Positions 55,332-64,000 of a DNA stretch of 64,000 bases are shown piece after piece. Position 1 is the stretch's first letter. Each line of letters starts with the position of its first letter. Source of the stretch: Podospora bellae-mahoneyi (lineage: Eukaryota; Ascomycota; Sordariomycetes; Sordariales; Podosporaceae); assembly GCF_035222275.1 (NCBI RefSeq), contig NC_085881.1, forward strand, positions 1,798,001 through 1,862,000, read 5' to 3'. Made by a program: the position numbers and the translations under genes. The notes under the pieces are model-generated. The model saw only the letters and a program-made list of their open reading frames with translations. It searched no databases and was not told the origin of the DNA.

Positions 55332-55972
55332 ATGTGCCACGGACATCCGCATATCCACGGCTGTGGCCATCAATCCATGACTTGGCATTACTGCCCGTCA
55401 GCCCTGATCGACCTTGAGACGGGGTACGAGACAGCGTGCTCCAATGTCACCTTTGCTGCTCCCCAGCCATCCAATGCCGCCTGTGTGCTGATCAATTGCG
55501 ATTACCGCAGTGGGGGCACAGGGTGGACGTGCTGCAACTGCGGAGGGCGTAACACGAGCGGGTGGTGCAAGAACATGTCACCCAATCCCAAATGGGAGAA
55601 GAACACGATCACCAACGAATGGGAATGGATCGAGACCTGTGACCACGGGTGTTGTCGGAATTGTGCCAAAGACCGTACGTCCTGACCCCCTCCTGATAAC
55701 CCTCCCGGCTTCCACTGTTCCACGGCCAAGCCCCAGGTGTGGTTCCTGACACGCACCCAGCCTCGAGCAACTACGGCGAACCCAGCCGCAAAGACGGGAA
55801 GAGAAGTAAGGATTCTCGAAAACACCGCCACCGAACACAAGGAGAAGCCGGGTCTTCTTCGGCAGCTGATCCCATGGCCTCGTACAACATCACGCTGGAC
55901 TACAGCAGCAAAGAGTCGAGGGGATTGTCCCGGAAAGAGGGAAAGTCGTCCTCGGGGCACAAGAAGAAATAG
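55332..55972 (+). CDS. Cysteine-rich array protein D, probable zinc binder, 192 aa
   Basis: Exons 55332-55674 and 55737-55972 with a 62-nt intron (GTACGT..CAG). N-terminal block MCHGHPHIHGCGHQ then WHYCPSA; YETACSN; C-x4-C as CVLINC; the core GWTCCNCGGRNTSGWC; and the closing CDHGCCRNC, ten residues before the intron. Exon 2 adds a basic, Lys/Ser/Arg/His-rich tail of about 78 residues (KDGKRSKDSRKHRHR), predicted disordered and possibly a nuclear or nucleic-acid-binding segment. So all cysteines lie in exon 1 and each member differs in its appended tail: acidic (A), Ser/basic (B), none (C), basic (D). The first ATG (ccaccATGtg) has a good context, and a TATA box sits 220 bases upstream. Confidence 0.9.
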
Positions 55973-58865
55973 GCGAAGATCCATGGCGAAAAGCGGAAGG
56001 CAAAAGGCGAAAGGCGAGTGTTGAATTCCTGTACCATGTGTTTATAAGAACATGTATATTTGTACCATAGCAACTTGGGCTCTCAACGGGCCCAAGCACG
56101 GCGGTGTTTTTTAGAGCATTTTCATGGCACATAGCTAGGCATGGGAAACAGGATAGGGATAGGAAGCAGAAAAAGATCAAGGGCTTACATGATGGAGCAT
56201 GGAGGCTGGCGGTGACCTGCACAGAAACGAGGCGGGATTAGTGTGTTCGTTCTTGGCTTGCTGTTTTGGAGTTTTGAATTAATCGAGGGCCGGTTCCTTT
56301 GTGCGTTGGGGCGGCCGGCGAAGCCTGACGGAGATCGAATCATCGATGAAAGGCCGAGATGGAGATATAATGAACGAAGAGATGACTTGATTCTTGGTGA
56401 CTCATGCGTTTGTTCCAATGGCAGGTGATTACTGTTGGTGACTCTGAAAACAGTTGGCTGGCTCATGCCAGTAAAAGATGGCCGGTCAGGTGTAGGTAAG
56501 ATTTGAAGAAGGAGCGGTCTGCCATCTGTTGATATATGGGCAGGAGCGAGTGGTGGGTAATAAAAAACCGAAGGGAAGGACCTCTGGAGGGTCTGGGTCC
56601 CGTCTGGATGAGCTTAGGTGGGCGGGCAGCTGAGAAGGCATTCCAAGATGGGTGGTATATAATGCGTACTATACAGCCGACGGTTTTCGGCATGTTGTGC
56701 TTCGTGTGCAACTGGAAATAGAACGGTGAACACCCACAATCTAGCTACCAAGATCGAACCAACCCTGTCTCGGGTCAGGCATCCCTGCATGGGCATGGAG
56801 CGACTTGTGGCACATTGCTCTGAGGTTGTGAATCGACGTCGCCGAAGAGATCGGTGTTGAGTGCCGTCATTTGACTGTGATGCCATGGGACATGAGCCGA
56901 CTTTATGGACGAGCTTGTGGCGGGTGTGGTTAACGACTGGCCACGGAAGGGTCTAGATTTGCTCGGCCAGCTGCATACCTACCTGAGCCAACCAGCTTTA
57001 ACGGAATTGGGTCGGATGTTCATAATACGGAATGAAAGCTGTCTCAAAACATGGCGCCACCGACAACATCGTATGTCTACATTTTTGATCAGATCGCCTA
57101 GCAGTGATGAGAGCTGGGCATTCAGATCAGGACCGTCAGGTGCCCTAGGCAAGCTCACTTTGTTGCAAGACACCTACCTGCCCGTCACCTATCACACCTT
57201 GATCTGTACCTATCTGTACAACCGGAATCATTCCGTTACACCACATTGCCGTCGGTGATTGAAGAAGATTCTTTGCATTTGCTTTGTTCGACTGCGTCAG
57301 GTCCATGGAACCGACGTTGAGTATGGCTGGCGGGGGTGGTCATGTGACGAACCATGTCCTTTCTGTATTGTTTGCATATATCTACTCCTTATAACACCAG
57401 TGTTGGGTGCCATAGTATAGCAGCCTAATGTCTCTCGTCAGTACCATCAGTCTCGATATGGTGTGCTTGTCTTGGGACATGTGGAACACGGTGACATGAC
57501 AGACACCTAGTGACTGAGCTGCCTTGTCCTCCCTCTTGTGCCATGGAAAAGTGATGGCGAGTTTTGACCCCTGGTGAGCTATTTTGTGGTGTGAGGTTGC
57601 ATTCCCTGGCTGCCGTCGGTCTCGGCGGAAGGTTGACTCTTTGTCTGTGTGACGGCGTACCAACGGGTAGCACCCAATGCCACGTGCCAACCATCGGTTG
57701 ATTGCAGCCGATGACGGCAAGGCAATCGGAGAGCCGTTATCTCTCTGCCCTTTGTTCGGACGCGGACGCATGCGATTCAAACTGTCAGATTGGCATCTGG
57801 TGCTTTGACCCGAGCCCAACGACGGTTGTGTAAACCATGGTGCCACGCGGCGAAAGCCGCCAGGTCCTTCGGAGCAACTTGCCTGATATTAAAACGTCCG
57901 GCACTGGCCCCGTGTGGAGTCTTGATCCTGAGCAATACCTACTTACTGTGTACCACCATAAGGTATTGTGCAGTGCACTGTTGCGGCACAATTGCAGGCC
58001 TGTACAGAGGATACGGAGTATTTAGATATCAGGTTTATATCGATACTGATATCTTGGACCTATTCGTGCCATTGAGCAATTGTTTGGTCAAGCTGAGTAC
58101 GGACTTGTGGGGACGGACATTTGTGATTGGTGTCGCATGGGTGCCCCATCACCCAAAAGGCCTGGACCTCTGGTCTGAACAGACGCGCTGATCATGCTTT
58201 GCACGTGTGGTGTCTTTGACGGCAGCCAGAACGGGCCACCTGGACCCGACAAGCAGGTTCCTTTGTCCGTTCTTCACCGTCTTGATCATCTCAAAGAGCT
58301 TCAGCACGTGGTTCTAAGGATGCCGTGGTTGAGATGATTCTTTCATGGCATGGGAAGAAGGAGTGGGTGGAAGTGAGGATCGGCCCCTGGCCCACAGCCC
58401 ACCCCGACAAGGCAAGGGTGATGGTTGGAGGGCGCGGAGCGAAGCTGCAAGTGCGCGGGCCACCCACCTACGAGCCACATGGTTACCCGGCACTGTAGAA
58501 GTTCAAGGTGCCTCCCGTTTCACCATTTCCTTCAAGTTCCCCTTTCCTGATTCTCTGCCCGGCCTGGCCCGTTTCTGCTTTTAGTGCCTCTCTGTCTCTG
58601 CCTCACTTAACCAAACCACTTTCCACCTCCATCATCCCAAGTGACAAAACCACCAACCAAACACCAGACTTTGCACCATCGACTCCCTCCACGCCCTTAG
58701 TGCCCGCCTTGGTCACTGTTACAACACGCCGCCACTGAAATACCGATCGGCATTTCCCACCACCGCTCTTTGTCCTTTTTCGTCTTTGTCGGCGTTTCAC
58801 CTTGCGACAAGGGCTCCAGCAAAAAAACAATTGCCCCGGGGTTCTTTTTTCGCCTTATCGCCAGC
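55973..58865. other. Intergenic, 2.9 kb, no gene seen
   Basis: No supportable gene. A 133-codon frame at 57790-58191 plus was rejected. The right 300 bases are the leader of the next gene, pyrimidine-rich. Confidence 0.5.
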
Positions 58866-59312
58866 ATGTCCCTCGACTCGGCCAGTCGTCCCATCATGGC
58901 TCCATCGGTACGTCTGTAAACCTGTTCATGCCCGTCGGTCCGTTGACGTTGCATCCTCATCGCCTTCTCTTCCAAACCTTCCCGCAATTCACTAACACTA
59001 TTCTTTCCCCCCTTATTACAGGAGAAGCGCTACAGCACCTACAGCATGACACCCTCCGACGCCCCCACCACCCTCAGCACCGACAGCATGACTGCCGAGA
59101 TCAGGCCCATCGTCGACGGCCTCGAGCGCCTCAAGAACCCTCGCCTCGCTGACCAGCGCGTGTACCTCAATGAAGAAAAGACTACCAACCTCCAGAAGCT
59201 TGCCCTCAGCGCCAAGCTCGAGCGCGCCCTTGACCGGAGGATGAGCAGCCAAGATGCCGTCATGCGGCCGCGGAAACCATCAGTTGTCGTCACCGAGAAG
59301 GAGAAGGCTTGA
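58866..59312 (+). CDS. Small conserved-looking fungal protein of unknown function, 110 aa
   Basis: Exons 58866-58907 (14 codons) and 59022-59312 around a 114-nt intron (GTACGT..CAG). The short first exon reads MSLDSASRPIMAPS and the second continues EKRYSTYSMTPSDAP, then a Thr/Ser-rich part and a helical, charged stretch GLERLKNPRLADQRVYLNEE and KLALSAKLERALDRRM. No domain I can name, no signal peptide. The helix-forming second half with a clear hydrophobic heptad looks real, and I recall similar small proteins annotated as hypothetical in related fungi. A downstream Met (59046) could start a shorter form. Convergent with sec72. Confidence 0.72.
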
Positions 59313-60145
59313 ATGAAGACATGCGCGACGATGACAGTCATTTGTTGAGATGGAGAGAATGGGAAGAAGGCCAAGACGATGGAGGACGCATCAGCGGGTG
59401 CGATGTGGAGCAGCTATTGCAATGCCCGGTCCACGCCGTGTTTCCTCGCCAAATTCGATGCAGGAACCGCCTCGAAAACTACACCATCCTGGCAGCAGTC
59501 GAGCCATCAACTGGAGTCAACATCAGAAGAGAGGAGCAGTCATTTCATCATCAGCGCGCGTTCGGGGGCCAGCTTGGGAAACTTCTCATTGTTATTTAAT
59601 TTTCGTTCGTGTTTTCGGTTTTGCGGCATTGGCATTGTCGATGTACTGTCAGGAAAGGGGTGCTGCTTCAGGATCGATGGGATGGTATGGGCAGCAATAG
59701 ATATTGAGACGAGACGGGAGGTGATGTGGAATCTTGAAGGATTATTGCAGGATTGTGGGCGTGGTATCATACTAGCCGTTCCTTGGCTTTTGTCTGGGAA
59801 AGTGAGAGGTTATATCAGTGGGAAATGGACCAGGACTTATCGGCGGGCGTAATTGCAAATCCTCACAATTATATATCTCTTGTCAAAAAAAAAAGAAAAG
59901 AAAAGCGATGCCTGGTATTATGTCCGTCTCATTCATTGCGCTCTCTGCTTGCCCTGAGTTCTTGTCGCCTGAACGCCTTGGTGAACTCCCGTGAAACGAT
60001 GTAACGACAACCAAGAAAATAAAACAGACCGACAGCCAGCACCACTATGCTGCTGTCTCTGCCGCATCCCAGATAAGCTTCCAATGCCCTATCTTCTTGC
60101 CATGGCAACACCAATTCCCTCATACCACTTCTCCCGTCAAACCCT
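59313..60145. other. Convergent 3' regions, no gene seen
   Basis: 830 bases; 3' sequences of the small gene and sec72. Frames here overlap and lack support. Confidence 0.55.
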
Positions 60146-60760
60146 CTAGTTCCCCTCCTTCGCAATTCTCCCCTCAATCTCCTTCAACAACTCAGCCAAC
60201 TCCTTCTCCTCCCCCTCAAACTCCAACGCCTTGGCCACCGCCCCCCTGGCCTCTTGCAACCTCCCCATTTCAAGCAGGCACTTCCCCCTCCTAAACCAAG
60301 CCTTCGCATTACCCTGGCTCTTGGCAGCCACGCTCGCCTCTGCATCCACCGCCGCCTCTGGCCAGTTCCCCAGTTGCATATGCGCCTGCGCCCTGTTGCT
60401 ATACAGCGCGTGGACCTCCTCCCGCACCAGCTGCGACGGCTCCCACGGGGCCCGTGTAAGCGCCATTTGGAGACCGAGGGTGTAGAACTTGATTGCTTCG
60501 GCGTGGCGCCCCTTGCGGTATTCGTTGTTGCCCGACTCGCGAAGCTTGGAGACGTTGGCTGAGCGCTTTGGGTTGACGGGCATGGGGGGAGGGGGGACGA
60601 TGTGGGGGGGCTCGATTTGGGTGAGGATGGTTCTGTGGAGATTGTTGAGGGCGGCGAGCTCGGCCTCAAGGGCTCGCGAGGAGGGGCCGAGTGAGGAGAT
60701 GGATTTGGATTTGGGGTCGATGGTTAGGGGGAGGAGGTGGAAGTGGTCTTGGTCAGACAT
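60146..60760 (-). CDS. sec72: Sec72, TPR subunit of the ER post-translational translocon, 204 aa
   Basis: Sec62/63-complex subunit that recruits Hsp70-bound precursor proteins to the ER membrane. Single exon. I start at 60760 (MSDQDHFHLLPLTIDPKSKS), the family's N-terminus; the frame is open upstream but those residues are low-complexity. A short linker of Pro runs leads to SANVSKLRESGNNEYRKGRH, the start of three tetratricopeptide repeats covering about residues 70-190: EAIKFYTLGLQMAL, then HALYSNRAQAHMQLGNWPEA and KAWFRRGKCLLEMGRLQEA. The final helix is KELAELLKEIEGRI. Length is normal (about 200 residues). The protein is cytosolic and bound to the ER face through Sec71. Confidence 0.88.
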   Translation of the reverse strand: MSDQDHFHLLPLTIDPKSKSISSLGPSSRALEAELAALNNLHRTILTQIEPPHIVPPPPMPVNPKRSANVSKLRESGNNEYRKGRHAEAIKFYTLGLQMALTRAPWEPSQLVREEVHALYSNRAQAHMQLGNWPEAAVDAEASVAAKSQGNAKAWFRRGKCLLEMGRLQEARGAVAKALEFEGEEKELAELLKEIEGRIAKEGN

Positions 60761-61100
60761 TTTGGCTGCTTTGGTGGGTTTTTTTTTTCGAGGTTTAGGA
60801 GAGTTATTAGCGGCAGTTTGTTTGACGATCACAAGGATGGAGGTTTGATGGGCAAGCAGAAGAGGGAAATAAGCTGCGAAAGTTGAGGTCGTGGTTCTGG
60901 TAGTGGGTTGAGGTGGTGGATTGGCTTGGACTGGTGAGAGCTGTCGAGAGGACACTTGTGCCAGTTGGGGTGACTTGGCCTTCAAGTGAACCGTGGCTTT
61001 GGCAGGCGGCGCGTGGACGGACAGCTTTCCCCAGAAATTCCTTATCTCTTATCGGGGAGCCAACGTCGAATCCTGATTTACCTAGGGTAGTCGATAAGCC

Positions 61101-61138
61101 AAGTTAAAGTTAAGCTGGCCCTCAGCTTGATTTAACTT
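61101..61138 (+). repeat. Imperfect inverted repeat at left edge of island
   Basis: Arms of 16 and 15 bases (AAGTTAAAGTTAAGCT and AGCTTGATTTAACTT) around a 7-base loop; could be a terminus of a small transposable element. Confidence 0.5.
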
Positions 61139-61474
61139 GCCGCCCAGGACTTAAACTTAAATTTGAAGTTATTAATAGCTTAATTCAGCTTATAAATATT
61201 AGCTTTCAGTAGTTTGTCCATTCTAAATTTTAGTAAAGTAAAGCTGCTTGAGCAATTGTTTTTTAAATTGTTTGTTGAAATACAGCTTCTGTTTGTAGAT
61301 TTTACAGTGTATCTGAGCCCTGTAGAATACAGAGCCTCAGAGGCAATACGATGGCTTAGATCAGCAGTGCTCAGGAACCACGGTTGCCAGAGCGGAACTC
61401 GGCCCCCAGAAGCAACTCGAAGTCCCGGAAAGCCAAGCGCTAAGACTAGTGCCCTGCAACAGTCAAACGGTAGT

Positions 61475-61515
61475 GCAACGTGGCCTGTAACGTGGCTTGT
61501 AACGTGGCCTGTAAC
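61475..61515 (+). repeat. 12-bp tandem repeat, 3.4 copies
   Basis: Units GCAACGTGGCCT, GTAACGTGGCTT, GTAACGTGGCCT and GTAAC; overlaps the left end of the first LTR-like segment. Confidence 0.85.
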
Positions 61516-61729
61516 TTTATTTTAACCAGCGCACTTAGCGGGCGTTTGACCCCGGAAACAAAGCCAGCCTTAGGGAGCGAGTGGAAGATCGACGGCCTAT
61601 AAGACTTCTGCTTCACACCTTGCTCACTGTGATATTTCTTAGCCTATAAATTCAATCAATATACTAGTTTACCACACTTATCAGTGCCTCGCAATCCTAT
61701 ATTACATTGATTACTTTGTGTACATTACA
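61486..61729 (+). mobile_element. LTR-like fossil segment
   Basis: Starts TGTAAC and ends TTACA (a 5-bp inverted pair), with a TATAAGA near 61598. The sequence directly after it, GGGCGCCGTCTCTG, looks like a primer-binding region. Probably a remnant long terminal repeat of a Ty3/gypsy-type element, old and AT-enriched; no coding part is recognisable. Confidence 0.45.
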
Positions 61730-62035
61730 GGGCGCCGTCTCTGTAATTTACTTTCTTTCAGTGCCTCAGCAACTGTCGAATGCTGCAGTCAAAGTCTTTT
61801 TTCGCTCTCAGTATACTGCGCCGATAGCTATTTGAGCTTATATTCTACAGGCGTCAATAGCACCTATTTCAACAAAAAGTAAATAGTGATCTTTTCTAAT
61901 AATTTATTATTAAGTAAAATTGTTCATGGATTCAATATATTTTCTAAGTATATTATAATTTTATCGAGATTTTACTAATAACATAAAATATTCAAAATGT
62001 TGAAAAGTTAAGCTTATATACAGGCCTAAAAGCTC

Positions 62036-62654
62036 TGTAATAGTAAAGCACTTTGGTACTTACAGCGCAGCGACAATTTGTGACACGGTATTAGTAGCTT
62101 ACTTTTGGGTATGCGTGGCTCTAGCGCTAGCCTTTTGTGATACTACTATAGTACTTATCACAGTTAACCCAACGGCAGGTCCCGCAGTATGTGGGGCGCG
62201 GGGCGTCCCCAGCCAATCATTAAGGAAGACGGGAGCAGCCAATCAAGGCTGGCCAAAAGTGCTATGGCGCCAAGAAGCACGAGCACTCTGCAGGATGCAA
62301 GATGCTACGGGTGATCGAAGGCATAGCACGACGAGCACTTCGCAGGATGCAATGTGCTAGGAGTGATCGGGGCCGTAGCAGGGCGAGCACCTCAGGGCCC
62401 CAAGGTCTATATATACGGAGGAACTGGCTGGTGTAGATAGACAGTTCCGCAGTATGCAATTCAAGCTTGTATTCACGGTATCTTGTGTTTACATTGAGAC
62501 ATCTTGTTGTGCACTCTTTAGCTGCACCGAACCAATTGTCAGAAGTAGCCTTCAACCAGTATCCCTTTCAGAAGTTCTGTACAGGGGTTCGTCATAGTAC
62601 TCCGTAGTGAAGTTCGCGCTTAACCTTTACTATATATTCCCCAGGGGCCTTACA
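62036..62654 (+). mobile_element. Second LTR-like fossil segment
   Basis: Another TGTAA..TTACA-bounded stretch with CCAAT motifs (agccaatca twice), 52-bp tandem repeats and a TATATATA near 62408. Family unclear; an old, non-coding remnant. Boundaries are tentative because no target duplication was found. Confidence 0.35.
62281..62395 (+). repeat. 52-bp tandem repeat, about 2.2 copies
   Basis: Copies start at 62281 and 62333 (each opens GAGCAC and contains GCAGGATGCAA), with a partial third from 62385. They sit just before a TATA-like run. Confidence 0.8.
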
Positions 62655-62810
62655 GGACCTGGAAGTCGAAGATTTGGCTGCGTTTTGCAAAAAACGTGCT
62701 CACGCCCATACAAAACAGAGCAAAATCGGCCACCGGCCTACCGTAGGTGCAGGTAGCTGTGGGCCCACGGGGCCGCTATTTCCACAGGGCATTTATAGGG
62801 CTTTTAGAAG

Positions 62811-62829
62811 CCTAAATCCAGAATTTAGG
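62811..62829 (+). repeat. Small inverted repeat
   Basis: CCTAAAT / ATTTAGG around a 5-base loop, followed by another TTTTAGGC. Confidence 0.6.
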
Positions 62830-62964
62830 TTATTTTAGGCTACTGTAGCGTCCGATGCAGGGCTTCGAAGTTGACTTTGTACTAAGTGGATCCTTGAGGG
62901 TAGCCGGTAAGAATGTTGAGGCTGTCTTCGCCGTATCCACCAGGTCCTTCGGAACTAAACGCTT

Positions 62965-62984
62965 TGCAGTATTACAGCAATACT
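62965..62984 (+). repeat. Small inverted repeat near the right of the island
   Basis: CAGTATT / AATACTG around a short loop. Confidence 0.55.
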
Positions 62985-63326
62985 GTAAAATAGAGCTTAC
63001 AGGGCCCCATTTTTAACATATACACTAGGCATAGCTTCTAAAATATAAATTAACACACATTAGGTAAAAGCTCTGGGTCTCCTCTTGCAGACTCAAAACC
63101 GGAGAACGCCAAAACTCAAACATCATTTTGACCCTTTTGTTCTCCCCACCCATGCCGTTGCATGGTTTTTGTCTTGCACGCAGGTTCTCATCATGTCATG
63201 CCAACAATCAAAAACACAAATGTTACTCACTCCAAAGTCCTCCCAAATATTTCCCTCGGCCAGGCATAGCCAAATCAAATCACTCGTAAATCAGTAGTCA
63301 TCCCTCTATAAGAAACCCATTCGATA

Positions 63327-64000
63327 TCATTGCTCGTTGCCCACGCTCGGATTCACAGTCGAAAAGACAACGGGGGGCTTCCATGAGCTCGTCATAGACG
63401 GCTCTGAGACAAACATCAGAGATATCCAGTACAGTTCATGTTCCCAGCAGCCCTCTTGTGGCGTGCTCGGGATTGAAGTCGCTGGCAATTGTCAGTTGGC
63501 TGGCGTTGGTGTGTTTACTGGGCAAATGGGCTGACTTACTTTTGTCTTTGAGACAGTCGATCGTCCCCTTCAAAAATGCAAGCTGGCGAGTATCGAGATA
63601 TTTGATGGCCGATTTTGAGACGCTCTCGGCATCCCACTCGAAATTCATCAGATCACAACGCTTGAAGTAGGTCCAGTACGCCAACATCACACCGGCACCA
63701 TGCTGGACGTCTTCGACGAACGTTGTAAGCGGGTGGTCTCTTGGGCCGTAACGTGTCTCCTAGAGAAAAAGTCAGCAAGGAATGCGCGCTGAAGCAGAAT
63801 AGCAAGGGTTAGGCTGTACCAGAGGCCGCCCTTTCGAGTTTTCCTTTGCATGACGGTACCGATCTTTGCAAATGCAGGCCACATTGTGGAGAAACAAGAA
63901 CACAACCAGAAAGGCAGTAAACCATGCATCCTTCGAATCCTTCCAGAGTTCGGGACCGGAGCTGAGAATCTTTTCGAACATACTCAGAAATTGTGGCACC
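63327..64000 (-). CDS. Fungal Zn2Cys6-type regulator-like protein, C-terminal part (5' end beyond window)
   Basis: Partial gene; the start lies to the right of the window. Exons seen: 64000 (open)-63820, 63759-63540 and 63481-63327, introns 60 and 58 nt, GT..AG. The visible frame contains SMFEKILSSGPELWKDSKDAW-type helix, then AWFTAFLVVFLFLHN, a hydrophobic motif I associate with the C-terminal region of many fungal Zn2Cys6 regulators. Next is RYGPRDHPLTTFVEDVQHGA and MLAYWTYFKRC. The final exon reads CWEHELYWISLMFVSE and ends near 63327. The DNA-binding cluster is not in the window, so the class is inferred from the tail. The end of this gene is separated from the repeat island by about 270 bases. 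Confidence 0.7.

Larger units (their letters stand above)
60761..63326. other. Repeat-bearing AT-rich intergenic island
   Basis: 2.6 kb. Promoter of sec72 at the left, then an AT-rich island 61.08-63.06 kb with inverted repeats and LTR-like segments (listed separately), then the 3' region of the last gene. No host gene seen in it. Confidence 0.6.

Noticed and set aside
57790-58191. 133-codon frame, plus strand
   Set aside because: No patterning or relatives that I recognise; other frames open in the same place.
60761-60985. Upstream extension of the sec72 frame
   Set aside because: Low-complexity Pro/Thr residues; the family N-terminus MSDQD begins at 60760.

Overview
The window is nuclear DNA of a filamentous ascomycete, most likely a Sordariomycete and perhaps Sordariales (inferred from the gene families, not from a search). 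Genes carry short GT-AG introns, mostly 53-75 nt, and intergenic gaps of 0.5-4 kb. The recognisable products are typical of filamentous fungi: a cerato-platanin, a CFEM protein, an AcrB-type protein, two Zn2Cys6-type regulators and a phenol-hydroxylase-like FAD monooxygenase. I support 23 protein genes; two run off the window ends.

1-9.4 kb: an FAD monooxygenase (3' end cut off), a fungal protein of unknown function, a cerato-platanin, an acyl-protein-thioesterase-like hydrolase and an RNase T2. 9.4-13.4 kb has no gene I can support. 13.4-28.2 kb: a Zn2Cys6 regulator, a small unknown protein, the CCR4 deadenylase, a class I methyltransferase, a LYRM5-type LYR protein with a 13-nt exon, and a mitochondrial-type hotdog thioesterase. 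28.2-46 kb: AcrB, a CFEM GPI-type protein, a FHIP (dynein/endosome adaptor) protein with a 9-nt first coding exon, a class 3 lipase and the ARMT1/DUF89 phosphatase.

46.5-56.0 kb is the most unusual part. Four divergent genes for small cysteine-rich proteins are the only genes there, separated by long non-coding gaps. All four begin Met-Cys-(His/Thr), lack a signal peptide, and share one order of Cys/His motifs: an N-terminal C..C-x-H..C block, a C-x4-C pair, a W/C-x-C-C-x-C core and a closing C-x-H-x-x-C-x-x-C. I recognise no described family. They look like a locally expanded, fast-diverging family of intracellular, probably zinc-binding proteins.

56-64 kb: a small conserved unknown protein, Sec72 of the ER translocon, then a 2-kb AT-rich island of decayed LTR-type and other repeats (61.0-63.1 kb), and the 3' end of a second Zn2Cys6-type regulator-like gene.

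The housekeeping genes act in separate processes (mRNA decay, ER translocation, endosome transport, flavoprotein regulation, metabolite repair), so no pathway is encoded here. The secreted proteins and the cysteine-rich array are the accessory, probably niche-related part.
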